Positions 22,735 to 34,474 of a DNA stretch of 64,000 nucleotides are shown one piece after another (within the stretch, counting starts at the first letter, position 1; each line of letters starts with the position of its first letter). Position numbers and translations under genes: made by a program. Source of the DNA: Rhynchonema sp. JSB1_4 (lineage: Eukaryota > Nematoda > Chromadorea > Monhysterida > Xyalidae); assembly GCA_030248065.1 (NCBI GenBank), contig JASAMV010008909.1, positions 1 through 64,000 on the forward strand, written 5' to 3'. Below the pieces are notes generated by a model. It ran no database searches and was not told where the DNA came from. It was given only the letters and a program-made list of their open reading frames with translations.

Positions 22735-24220
22735 CTTAAAGGGCTCGGGACACAACCGAAGGAAGGGCAGCAGAGCGCAGTGTTATACACCTTTGGAAAG
22801 CACTGTGACAGCGTATGTCACGCACAAATGTTAAGCTCCTTAGATTTTCGCTATCTCTTGGTAGAGCGACTTTTCGTTCCAGAAAAAAGTGAATTTTGGT
22901 ACGAGTTGAAACGACCGATGCAGAAGCCCCAAATGAGTTGAAAGTCAAGTAACATGTGGATAGGATTACAACAGCTTCTGGATAACTTATCATGAGAACT
23001 TCAGTCGCTCAAAGCATTGCTTCACTCGGTGAGGGTGCGAAAGGTTACAAAAATCTGCCACATTTTTCGAGAACTCAAGTTTGTCTCTAAATTTTGAGGC
23101 CGCGCTTTGTGTTGCAGAAATGAAAATGCAATAGAACAATAGAGTCAGATAAACGCACAGTCCAACAATCTAGACGAGTTTCAAAACTTCAAACACCATG
23201 GTCCGGCTGCTGCAGCCATGCCAGCCTGAATAAGATATTTGGCTATACGTCGTTACTGTTAAAAATTACTGCACATTTGATAGCATCAAACGATGTAGCT
23301 GCTACGTAGCTATCGAACGATATATAACATGCCCATGCTATCTCTTACTATGGACAAGAAACGGTCAAAATTCCGAAATCGCACGCGGTGACGTGACGGT
23401 TCATTCCAGAATCGTCAAAAAAGCAATTTTTTAACCTCTGCCCTTAAGCGTAAGAATTTATTGGGGCTTGTCATGTATCGTTCGAAAGCTACTCCCGAGA
23501 TACATTGTTTGGTGCTATCACATTTACCATAGCTGTTAACAATAGGCATTCATGGCTGAATATCGTATTAAGGTTAGTATGGCTGCCCCGAGAGATCTGT
23601 AGACCTTGGGGTCTTCGGACCTTAGTAGGTTGTTAAACCAGACGTTTCTCTTATTTTTTTGTTTCGAATCCGATACAATCTGTGGCCTTTATGTGTCACA
23701 ATTCTGGCGATGAATGTAACCACCTAAATTAGCGGCAATTTAATGGATTTCTAGGCCTTTCACGGAGCTAGCCATGAGTTAAAAAATTTAAAAACCTTAT
23801 TTTCTGGTACTTTCGACGATGCTCCATATCTCCATTGCATTCTTATTTCCACAGCGCTAAGCGTGGCCTCAAAATTTAGGGACAAACTTGTGTTCTCGAA
23901 AAATAAGGCAGATTTTTGGAACTTTTCGCACTCTCACCGTGTGAAGCAATGCTTTGAGCGACTGAAGTTGTGATGGTAAGCTATTCAGAAGCTGTTGTAA
24001 TCCTATCCACGTATTACTTGACCTTCAACTCATTTTGGGTTTCTGCACCGATCGTTTGTGCAAAAATTCACTTTTTTCTGGAACGAAAAGTAACTCTGCC
24101 AAGAGATAGCGAAGCTCCAAGGAGCTGAAATTTGTGCGTGTCATAGGCTGTCGGAATGCTTTCCAACAGTATGTAACAATATGTCCTGCTACCCTTCCTT
24201 CGGTTATGTCCCGAGCCCTT
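22735..24220. repeat. Large inverted repeat with AAAGGGCTCGGGACA tips
   Basis: Arms of about 390 bp at 22735-23130 and 23830-24220 are inverted copies, roughly 80 percent alike. The spacer of 700 bp is noncoding as far as I can see. Further single arms at 20035-20340 and 10795-11216 show that this is a family of at least three loci in the window. Confidence 0.8.
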
Positions 24221-24503
24221 TAAGCTGTGTGTTGGAACAACCAAGTTTGATTATCGCCCTATTTATGCTCTTTGAGGCCTATTTCCTGCAACTATCCAGC
24301 TAAACTACAGTTAAAGCATTTCTCCAGTCTCATATCGATTTAAAAAAAACACTGTTGCAAAAGCAAAAAATCAACATTTTTTGGCATTATTTCAAATAGA
24401 ATTTTATTGTTATATGACATTTTCGATGTTCGCAGACTATATAATTGCGCGTGCGTGGAAAAACTCAAATTAGCACGTAATGGTCTTGATGGTCAACAAG
24501 CTA
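24221..24503. other. No gene seen
   Basis: AT-rich sequence with no structure noted. Confidence 0.4.
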
Positions 24504-24817
24504 TAGTCTGTTGATTATATTTCGACATAGTGTATAAGCCCCATTCAGCGATGTTTGGAGCGGGCTGGGTCGACGCCATTCTAACTGAATGTTTCAGGCA
24601 TTGCCAACTCATTCGCAGAGCCATTGAACATTGTTGGTGCTGTGCGATGACAGGCCACGTGTTTTTGCGCCACGCGGCAAGCAATGTTCAATCGGTCTTT
24701 TGCCTGAGTTAGCAATGCTTGAAACATTCATTTAGAATGGCGTCGACCCAGCCCGCTCCAAACATCGCTGAATGGGGCTTATACACTATGTCGAAATATA
24801 ATCAACAGACTATACTA
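24504..24817. mobile_element. Near-perfect foldback, TATAGTCTGTTGA ends
   Basis: Arms of about 110 bp (24504-24614 and 24709-24817) are almost identical inverted copies around a loop of about 95 bases. Outer tips are TATAGTCTG and CAGACTATA. The low divergence points to a recent insertion or to arm conversion. Confidence 0.8.
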
Positions 24818-25612
24818 TTGTATGTACGTGGCAGACTCAATTACTGATATGCTTTTTACCGAGTTGTCAACCAGTATTTATAAATGTGCCTAATCTGTAC
24901 CTTGCTAACCACAATTGTCTAACCAAATTAATACGATTAATTGTACTCCCACAAGTAAATTCTAATGGAAGGGAAAGGAAAATAGTGCCGCTTAATAATA
25001 CGATGGTATTATTATTGATTTTGTGTGTATTTGAAATTTTTGGAGAATACTTGGGTTATTGTCAAATGTTGGTGATACGATTGTGATTGCTGCTTCAAAC
25101 ATTTGGATGCGACAACGCCAACAACCAAACAACTTTTACATCAATGACCAATTCAGCTGAACGTGCCAAATGCTGAGCCTGTGTTTAGTATCCCTGTTTC
25201 TGGTTCATCGCCAGCATTATCTGAAATGCAAAGAAAATTTCATTTTATTATTATTAGGGTTCTGATACTTTCCAATACCTGCATATATGTACCAACAAGG
25301 TATGTTTGAAGCAACAATTCTGAATGTGAAAATTTTGTGACAGCGTGTGAATCTGACTTGGTTTCGAATGCAGTGTATTTTTTCAGTTTACAGTACGACA
25401 TTACTGCTGACACGCATGCATCTGCATTGCAAATTTGGTTCCAAGATGTTTCACACCAGTTTGTTGATCGATGCTGTTCGTGAGAAAACTATTTAGGCTG
25501 AACAATTTTCATGTATGATTTTTATATTATTGTCTCATTATGCGCGAATTAATTGTCACCCCCATTCATGAGTGTTCTTCCTTAAGTGTACCTGTCTAAT
25601 CTCCGACCCCTC
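24818..25612. other. No recognisable gene
   Basis: AT-rich DNA without domain-bearing frames. Confidence 0.4.
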
Positions 25613-25900
25613 TAAGGGCTCGCCCAGATAGACCCGAAACCACAAACATAGGACACATTTTAGGCTGTATTTAGACAGCATGCACCGCCCATCACGAGTG
25701 CACACGGATCCGAAGAGAAAATGTTTCGCATGTTCGGGTTTCGGAAAATTGCGTTGAAAATTGAGGAAACCCGAAACCCGAACATGCGAAACTGTTTCTC
25801 TCCAGAACAATCTGCATGCACTGATCCGTATACTGTAAATACGATCTAAAATGCTTCGTATGTTCGGGTTTCGGGTCTATATCTGTACGAGCCCTTAATT
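25613..25900. mobile_element. Foldback MITE, AAGGGCTCG ends
   Basis: Terminal inverted blocks share AAGGGCTCG, CAGATAGACCCGAAACC and ACATTTTAG elements. An inner palindrome (about 25720-25800) is built on GCATGTTCGGGTTTCGG and its complement. Confidence 0.65.
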
Positions 25901-26265
25901 ATCATCTGCCCTTTGTTTTCGGGTTGGCCGTCTTGCTTATATTAATCGCGATAATTTCTGGAATACGACACCACGATGTCACTTTACTCTCGACCATCAT
26001 AATTATTCTCGACTGTTTAATTGATTGATTGCTTGCGATGCACACGATTCCAAAGGCGATTTCCTTAACGATTGCGATTCGGGATATTAATAATAAAATA
26101 ACTGGGAAGTTGAACATGGAATTTTATTACCGTTGCCGTTTTTGTGCATAATGACGCTGAAAACACACCATAAAAACTCTCGATTGTAAAAAATGCGGAA
26201 AGCAAGTACACATTTTACAAGAGTGGGCAAAACGTAAAGCTTCAATAGTGAGTGCTTAGTATTTA
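25901..26265. other. No gene seen
   Basis: Ordinary AT-rich DNA. Confidence 0.4.
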
Positions 26266-26570
26266 GGCTGTGAGCAGATAAACGCGGAATGCGGAAATTG
26301 GTTAGCAGATAAACGCGGAATGGCAGATTTCTTCATTCCGCATTCCGCGTTTATCTGCTCATCTTTGCGGAATGGTGCGTGCTTGGGTGACGATGACAAC
26401 TTCCAGCGTGCTGACCTCAAAACGTTCCGTGTTAACGCAAACAGCAACTGAGAGGTTTGACCAAAAGCATAAATTTACATGCAGAAATGCAGAATTCCGC
26501 AAAGGTGAGCAGATAAACGCGGAATGCGGAATGCAGAAATCTGCCATTCCGCGTTTATCTGCTCACAGCC
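26266..26570. mobile_element. MITE with TTA target duplication (GGCTGTGAGCAGATAAACGC)
   Basis: Ends are GGCTGTGAGCAG and its complement; both are flanked by TTA (26263-26265 and 26571-26573). The word AGCAGATAAACGCGGAATG occurs four times, twice in each direction. A TTA duplication is typical of PIF/Harbinger-type elements. Confidence 0.85.
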
Positions 26571-27210
26571 TTATATCAATCACAAAGATTGGTGCCCACG
26601 GACACGGTTCCAACCGTTCCGATGGTTTCCACAAAAAGCCCGGGAGCCTTCATGTGGAAATTCGTGGAAAATGATAACTTCGCATTCATATATTGTCGTT
26701 TCTGTGAAACATCAGCTCATGTATGCGCTACGTTGCATGTCCACATCAACAACAGCGCAACTCAGTCCCTTCACGTTTGCATCACGTGACTGGCATGCAC
26801 AAAGGGCACCCCAAAATAAGGCCAAAGAATAAATACAGGCAACAAGTTGATCCAAAACGATTATGGAGCGGTACATTATTCTTGGCCCGGCGCGGTCAAA
26901 ATACGCACTTGGTTTTGTGCTGTAGCGTACAGAGATTGTATTTTTTTCACCAAACCACTAATCCCCGCTGACAAAGCACGCTGCAACACATTGTGCTCTG
27001 GCCCCGGTTCTGTTTCTGTTTCATTCTCTGTCGTACGCGCAGTGTGCACATTCGTGTTCATTTGTTGTTGTTGATGTTGTGTGTTGTTTTTTTTTGTTTG
27101 ACGTCAGCTCGTTGCTTTGGAAAACACGTTTTAAAGCTCACACGAGATTGTTTGTCAGATTTCACTCAAAATCCACCAAACATTCAAAAATTGCAATAAC
27201 GTGCCGCATA
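26571..27210. other. Upstream region of the 13-exon membrane protein gene
   Basis: No repeat arm recognised. A TTTGTCAG word ending at 27158, 52 bases before the ATG, could be a 5' UTR intron acceptor or a spliced-leader acceptor. One TGAAACATCA decamer is at 26704-26713. Confidence 0.35.
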
Positions 27211-30200
27211 ATGACGTCATTAAAATTCTTGACACTCTGCCAAATCTGCATCTGCCTCTCAACTATTCACGGTGCTCCGGCCTCTGATCTGACAAGTCTC
27301 CTTCCCGAAATCACCGACATTTTCAAGCAGACGCCTTCGTCCGGTTTTGGTTAGTCTGACTTTAGATTTTGGTTTGAGTTTCATGCATTTTCGAGTGTTA
27401 GTGGCGGTTTTTACGTGCTCAGCTGCAACAATACACGCGTGGTTGAACGGCACTGACGATGACCCGGTGCACCAGTGAACATACAATGTTAGGATCGCAA
27501 TAAATGAAAACGGACAGGAGAGTGTGGTGTGGCATGTTCAGCATTTTACGCTCCGCTCGCGGGTGTGTAGGCGCGAACCGGGTTTATTTGAAACGGTGTC
27601 AGTGGTAAAGTGAAGCAAAATGGTGCAATTCTACAATAATCATGCGCTTGTGGAGAGACGAAAACCGAGATCGAATTCGTTTTTTTTTCATCAGATCTCG
27701 GCTCGCTCGGTCTTGGATTGGACGGAGTCAGCGCAATCGGCCAACTGCCCGCGTTCGCAAAGGCATTCCAGGTGAGAGCCAACTGATGTTTCACCCATTG
27801 TTTCGGTTTGTACAGGGTGTTTTTGAACACCCGTTTAGGGCGCCCTTAGTCATAGTGGAAAATGGAAATGGAAATGCAAAAAATATTCTATGTCCAAGTT
27901 TTCCATTTCCATTTCCATTATGACTAAGGGCATACTGGAAAATGGAAAATGGAAATGAAACAAAACATTTTCTGTTTGAAATCTGACCAATCAGCTGCTG
28001 AGAATTGGGTGGAACAGAAAATGTTTTTGTCACATGTCAAAACATGACTGCTGCAGTTTCATTTCCATTTTCCATTTTCCAATATGCCCTTAGTCATACT
28101 GGAAATGGAAATGGAAAACTTGGACATAGATTATTTTTTGCATTTCCATTTCCATTTTCCACTATGACTAAGGGCGCCCTTAGTAATCGGTCTCATGGAT
28201 CTAAAATGAGCAGCGTAACATCCAGCTAGCTGGTCATTGCGCGACCTATTTATATCTGAACCACTTGATTAGGTCGACTGATACCGACCTGAAAAAAATT
28301 GTGTGCTCAATTCAAAATTGGATTAGATATCTATCAGGCACAGCCCGTTCCAACTAAATCACCACCTTGGTACAATTATCCCAGCTCATTATGTGTGAGG
28401 CGCTGGACATAAATTGTCAGAAATTCGCACCAATCAGTAAATCTTCCCCGTTGCTTTCCTTCACAGGGTCTTTCCCCGCAAACGATCACCAGCTTCTTCC
28501 AACCGTTGACGCGCATTCTAACGGCCGGCAGTTCTCTGCAACCACGCGATGTTGGCGAGGTGGTCGAGGCTTTCCCCGATTTGGTCAAGAGCTTGCCCAC
28601 ACCCGCCAAACCGTTGTTGGACTTGAATAAGGTCGCTTGACTGGGGGAAGACATTTTGAACTTTGAGAGCCAGCTTGTGGTGCATCGTCACTGACGATGA
28701 CTGACGCACCGGCCGGCTGCGAATGCAGGCTGAAAACACGAGAGTTATTCAGAATTTTTCAACGAGTGATTATTGACGGGCTAATTGTTCAGTAAAGCAG
28801 CGTGGACCAAAACATGGTCGCAACGGAGCGGAATGAAATAAAACAACATCAGGCTGGCGTTGACCACATATATATGAACATAAGCCATTGTCATGACCTA
28901 AATGCGAAAGAATGTTTGCACTATGTCATTCTTGTTATCATGCCCATCGGTGATGTTGTACATAATCCCAATTTAAGAAGGCACATTTTTTTCAAAAAAA
29001 GCGCAAAATCAACTGATTTCAGATCCCGCCGAAACTGCTCGCGCACATTCTTGATGGCAAAAAGCTGCCGGGAATTCCGGATTCAACTGTGCAACGGTCG
29101 GTTACGGTAGTTTGGGTTACGGTAGGCTTTTCGCTATATAGAGGGCACATTGTATCAACATAATGTTTCAGCTACCTATCCCTATACATGCAACGTCTGG
29201 CTGAGACGGCAGCACGCGCGTTGGAGGGAGACGAGAGCGCCATTGAGCAGATGCCAAAAATCGATAATTGGCCGCAAAGTTTGATCGACAAAATCGTAAA
29301 CGGTGAATCGCTGACTGGTGAGACAATTGGGTGTTCATGACTTGGATTTATATTTAAAATTCATAATTTTTGTTTTATGATTAGTTTTCGAACTTTTGTC
29401 GAGATCGAGACCAGCAAAATCTTCGAGATCAACATTAAGATTCGAAATCTTATTCCCTGATTCTATTTTTTCGTGATTTCGATTGAATAGTTTGAGGTCA
29501 TTTATATTCAGTGGTGACCATCTGGTGCATTCGCGCTGACGATGACCTGGTGCACCACTTGTCTGCGGACACTTTTTAACAAAACACGATCTTCTGTATT
29601 TGCCTTGTCGTGCTCCAAATGTGGTCATGGCCATGCATGCCCCAACATTGGTACACCCAAAAATTTCAAGCACTTCTTCCAAGAGCACCATTTCAGGCCT
29701 AAAATTCAGGCTCACACCTATTTCAGGTATTGACGCGTCAGGTGTCGAATCACTGCAACGCTACGCGCTCACTCAACTGGCAGCCAAACAACGCGACCAA
29801 CTGAATTTGGGTCTGACAACCGAAGATCTGCTGAGCAGGCTGCCTGACGATTTTGACCTGGCACGGGTGCCCGAACATTTCAGACAACAGGTTTCGGCAT
29901 ATGGGTAGGCTCAGGTTTCTTTTCAGGTTTACGTTTAGGCTTCAGGATGCCGGTCTGGGGCTGTCAGGTGCATTGGAGTTTTTGAACTGGATTTGAATTA
30001 TATGGTGAACTGACATTACTGTCAGCCATTGTTCACTGCTTGAACAAGTGTGAAGAACAACATCTCGTTTCTATATATACTGTATTTTCAGCTGCAATCA
30101 GGCGAGCAAGTTGACCTGTTGCTGTTACCGCGTGATCTATTGGATACGTTCATGGCTCACAACCCTGATATTGCGCAACCCATTCAAGAAGCTTTGGAAA

Positions 30201-32651
30201 AGGCGCAGCAACAACAGGTACTGCATATACGTAAGGGGGTTATTTCTGCCGTGGGATTGGGTGCTACAAAGTCGGTTCTAATTGCTTCATTTGTGGTCAC
30301 GCGACCACCTGGTGCGTTGATACTGACGATGCTCGCGGTGCACTGGCCCATTTCACTGTCAAAACAGTGCGAAATGGGTGGCACAGACTCACACAATTTT
30401 TATTTTACCACGCTATTTTTCTAGAAACTACTTTCGACCACAACTGCATCCGCCAGCACTCGATTTACTACCACTGCTGAAACATCATTCAGCCAGGCTT
30501 ACGACATTGCCGCAGGTTGGTGTGTGGATGTTTATTTTGCTCTGGTTTTGAAAGGATTTCCTGTGTTTTGCGTTCAAACTGTACACGCCTTCTCTCGTTA
30601 TAGTGACTGGCTAGGTCGGTTTCGGCGGTCACTACGCAGAATATACAGTATTTATTCTGCAGAGTGGACTGACGATACAGGAGGATAATGACAAATTGAG
30701 TGCCAAAATTATGTTCAAAATATTCACTATTGAGACTCACTATAGAGAGGGTAGACTGTATCCCCAAGTTCCAGTTGATCGTCAAGGCGACCTACACAAG
30801 CCGCACCAAGCTGAATCCAAAATCTGGCTATACACCTGTCTCGGATTGGTCGGTCTCGCTGCACTCACGCTTGTGGTTGGTTGGAGGCGGGGGTTATGTT
30901 GGGCAGTTTGTAGTTTGGTTCATCTCTACAGTACACCCACTTTAAAGTGACTGAAACCCGACATTGCTGTGAAAAATGTTGACTATTCAGTGTAATAGGA
31001 GATTAACGATAGAGTGGGAATCAATCAAAATATTAAAATATTCAAACGTCGAAAATAATAATCGCTGGAGGCTCAGGGCTTGTGTTTTCATCTCAGGGGG
31101 TTCTGTTGGACAAAAAACAGCAGGTATACACTACTGCAACACTTACAAATATGGCCAGCTGGCTGATGTTTCACCCATTGTTTATATATAGTTGTTCGGT
31201 TGTCTTGGGTGTCGTGCCCATCATCGTGCTGCCCGCAAACGTCACGCTCACACCAGGCAGCTGCAGGCATTGTTTGAACCCCAACTGCACATCACTGCGT
31301 CCACTGGTTGGTTGGTTGGTTGACTGGCTGATGTTTCACTCATATTGAGTGCACGCACTGGTAGAGCACTGTTCGTGTGAAAGTTTTCGGTCATGTCAGG
31401 AAACGATATGCCGTCAAAAAGTAGCGCTGCTCTGTTCGTGAAGAATATAGTGGCGCTTTCGACACCCTTCTTTTGAACTAAATCTACCGGTCACCGGTGC
31501 ACCCAGGGTTGAGTTAAAAAAGTAAACACTGTTTGTTCACTGAAATAAAAAAGTAAAGTTTAAATTTTTTTTTAAAAATTCAAAAAAGTAGAAAAAGTTC
31601 GACAATAATACGCTTGTTCTCAACTTTGAAACATCAACAAGCTCAACCGCCTGATTTCAGTGCGCAATCTATCCGTGTCCACGTTTCGCCCTCAAAGTGT
31701 GACAATCGCACCCAGCGAGCGTTTCACCATTACCAGAAGTGCGTTTCTGTTTTCAATTATTTTTATTTTCTTTTGTTATGTTTTGGGTTTTTGGCAACAA
31801 GTTATGATTATTATTAAATTTCAAATATACGGTTGTGTTGTACGCCGTGCCTGAAATTTGAATTGTATAAAATTTTGAATGAACTACAGTAAGTGATTCT
31901 AATTGATCAAGGTTATGTGCAGGATTTCCAAAATTTTTTTGATTCATGGCAGCCCACTCGCATCCAAAACTGTTGTGGTAAACCAGAAAACGTTTGCTGG
32001 TAGGAGTCTCACTCTTTCAAAAATACTGAGCAGAAACTTTAGCGTAGATTGACCTGATTATACATATGTGATGTTTCAGCTGTTTCCCTTGGCCCACATC
32101 ATCGAGTCTTTCCGAACGCTTGGCAAGTGCTTCCCACCGTGAGTGGTCTTGCCCACATTTTCGAACATTCTCTTCGTAGTCACAAATATTGTACCCGAAC
32201 TTTCCCAATGCAGACCCCATTCACCCCGATCGGTGCACCGGCCACACAATCCACGCCCAAAGACGACAATCATCATAATGTGCGTGTGTGCGATGATTGT
32301 CACGCTGGGGTTGAGGTACGGAAAGTTGAGGGAGCTCCTGTTTGACAAGTTCGTTGTGGTAACTCATCGATGGGCATGATAACAGGATTGAATTACGAGC
32401 AGTGTTCAGGTACAAGTATGGTCGAGTGTCTAATGATCGGTCTTGGTTTAGTGATTTAATGTGGCTCATATAGCACGAATGCAGGATTTTTTCAACACTG
32501 AAATTACCGGATTTAGAAAAATTGCTCAAAAGCTTCCAAAATGAGCGCCTGACGTTTCCAGAATGTGCCACCACCCGCGTACACCACGCTGGATGACTCA
32601 CAGATTCTCAGAATGCAGCTGCACGATCAGTTCGAGAGGACAAGATGTTGA
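27211..32651 (+). CDS. Unrecognised type I membrane protein, 13 exons, 471 residues
   Basis: Proposed exons: 27211-27349, 27695-27771, 28467-28631, 29023-29096, 29172-29317, 29727-29890, 30092-30217, 30425-30515, 30775-30879, 31661-31738, 32080-32138, 32214-32315, 32562-32651. Every join keeps phase, and nearly all acceptors are TTTCAG-like. Residues 1-22 are a signal peptide (LTLCQICICLSTIHG); 23-343 are a Leu/Gln/Asp-rich ectodomain with repeated short amphipathic stretches such as LLPRDLLDTF and no cysteine pattern; about 344-363 is a membrane helix (YTCLGLVGLAALTLVV); the tail of about 108 residues has CDDCH and PPPAY, a possible WW-domain ligand. I recognise no family. The joins from exon 9 to exon 11 are the weakest, because an alternative frame is also open there. 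Confidence 0.7.
27446..27478 (+). repeat. GGTGCACC hairpin repeat, copy 1
   Basis: Short intronic repeat with the core CACTGACGATGACCCGGTGC. Other copies: 28676-28714, 29517-29562, 30301-30346 and 38580-38626. The fuller copies begin CTGGTGCATT, so GGTGCA at the start can pair with TGCACC at the end. Confidence 0.6.
27838..28179. mobile_element. MITE with TTA target duplication (GGGCGCCCTTAGTCATA)
   Basis: Lies in intron 2 of the membrane protein gene. Ends GGGCGCCCTTAGTCATAGTG and its complement are each flanked by TTA (27835-27837 and 28180-28182). Inside is a second palindrome of TGGAAATGG words. The GGGCG tip recalls the MITE at 7937-8331, though that one has TA flanks. Confidence 0.85.
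28676..28714 (+). repeat. GGTGCACC hairpin repeat, copy 2
   Basis: GTGCATCGTCACTGACGATG followed by a GACGCACC end, in intron 3 of the membrane protein gene. Confidence 0.5.
29517..29562 (+). repeat. GGTGCACC hairpin repeat, copy 3
   Basis: CTGGTGCATTCGCGCTGACG, then ATGACCTGGTGCACC; in intron 5 of the membrane protein gene. Confidence 0.6.
30301..30346 (+). repeat. GGTGCACC hairpin repeat, copy 4
   Basis: CTGGTGCGTTGATACTGACG, then a CGGTGCAC end; in intron 7. It is preceded by GGTCACGCGACCAC, and copy 5 by GGTCACGTGACCAG, so the repeat extends upstream. Confidence 0.6.
31503..31600 (-). repeat. AT-rich dispersed repeat, copy 3 (partial)
   Basis: CCAGGGTTGAGTTAAAAAAG followed by A/T runs, matching the tail of the repeat at 1-145 in inverse orientation. 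It lies within the intron before exon 10 of the membrane protein gene. Confidence 0.5.
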
Positions 32652-34428
32652 AACATTAGCTTGTGTATTTGGGCCGAGAAAAGTATTTTATGGTGATTAT
32701 TTGACAACTATTTCTGTTTGTTTGGGATCAGCATGTCTCTTTGTCTTCACGTCACCGAAGTTTTCCATTTAAGCCCCATATGCCCTCGGCGAAAGTTGTG
32801 GGAAATGAACATGCGGTCGTAAATATTTTCAACGTCCAGGATCACCAGGAAGCCGGTACCGCTCATTAGGCCATCTTTCAAGGAGTATATTGATGGGGCT
32901 CTATGTGGAAAACTGCGGTGTACGCAGCAACCCGTTCAAGTGACTCATAGACTTTTCGTAAGCGTATCGTCAAGACACAAGAAATTCTTGCTTTATGTTT
33001 TGGGTTTTTGAACTAATGTCGCTTACGTTTTGCACTGTAGGCGTGTGATTTCATAATTTCGCTGTGTAATTTCATAATTTTTCATTGATTTGAACAATTC
33101 TGAGATTTTTTTGTTTCTTTCTCTGTGATATCAAGCACACAGCTTTCTTTACTGGACCGCCTCGTATTCTGCCCATGGAAGAATCATCAGCTTTTATTAC
33201 TGTTCATGTCAACTTTCCGTCACCATTTTCGACAAATGGCATTCCTTGCGTTAATTGCTTACCGAATAGAAAAGAAAAGATTGCTACAGCCAAAAGGAAC
33301 ATCGACCTTTCAATTTTTGACGTTTGGTATATCCTTCAGGCAGCGCTCGTTTGGCAGAAAAAGGTTCGCTTCGGGGTCCAAGCATTTCGTGTATCACAAA
33401 GTCCAGCAGTTCTTTTCGCTTTTTCTCGCTGGCACATTGATATTTCATCACCCAAACTTCAACATTCCCGGGTAAGCCACACCGCAGTGCTTAGAAGCTT
33501 GGAAACATTCGTGGGTCCCATTTTGTATGTTTATCTGTGGGAGACCTACTAACTGCTGAAACGCGCATCGCTGCACGCAACCCCAAACAGTCACCAACAT
33601 AGAGACACTGCACACAGCCTACGGGCACTGCAACAGCTTTGGCGCATCAAAAATGTCGAAATGTAACCAAAAGGCTTACCAGTTTCACAAAATGCCCCAA
33701 GCGCAATGGTTTTGTGGTGCTGCAATACGTACAGAGATGAGCATATCATACCAGTTTTATGCTTACGCCAGCGCAACTTTACAGCAGCATATTGGAGGCT
33801 GGACTAAAAGAGCTTGTGTGCTGCACAATGGAAGGTTACCTTGAGTATAACTTGGGCACTGCTTATAACATGTCAATCTTTGGGGAGAATCCTGTTTATT
33901 TGTTTAAATGGGGTACCCACGAAAACTGAAAGTGTGCTTCACAGCGCGAGAAAGCTGGGTTACCAAACTGCACAAGCGAATGCATTTGAAGCTTTGCTGA
34001 CTTTTTGGTTTTTGGTGTAAAAAGTGTTTTTGCTGACTTTTGGAATACGTTAGCTTGCGCGCGCACTGGGTGGTTAAACGGTGCAGTACACACAATGGTT
34101 CAAACTTTTCGTCTTTCACAATTTTCGGACCAACAAAAAAGTTTTTTGTCTTATTTTGGATCAATTTACAGTCAAACCGTAGTGATCCTCTGTGATGGAA
34201 TCTTCCGCACATAAACCCATTTGACGATTCTGTTGTTTTACTTCCCTGCTGCCGTTTACATTTCAAAATTACCGCTGAATATAGTGAATTTTGGCGCCTA
34301 AAAATGACGGGTTTGGCCAATCAAACGTTGAAGGACTTTTGGGTCACCCTGTTTCGCTTCAGTGACCGAAGTCAAAAAAAATTATGAAAACTGAATCGCG
34401 CAGTGTATGTATACTTCACATAATTTCA
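32652..34428. other. Intergenic, no recognisable gene
   Basis: 1.8 kb between the membrane protein gene and the potassium channel gene. Open stretches at 33125-33552 have no domain and no convincing splice sites. No repeat arm noticed. Confidence 0.5.
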
Positions 34429-34429
34429 G
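34422..34429 (+). promoter_or_regulatory. Candidate 5' UTR or spliced-leader acceptor
   Basis: AATTTCAG followed 45 bases later by the channel ATG. Nematode genes often receive a trans-spliced leader at such a site; it could equally be the acceptor of a 5' UTR intron. Confidence 0.4.
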
Positions 34430-34474
34430 ATTAAATCTAGCCAAAAATAAAAAATAAACATTGTCTCGTCTAAA

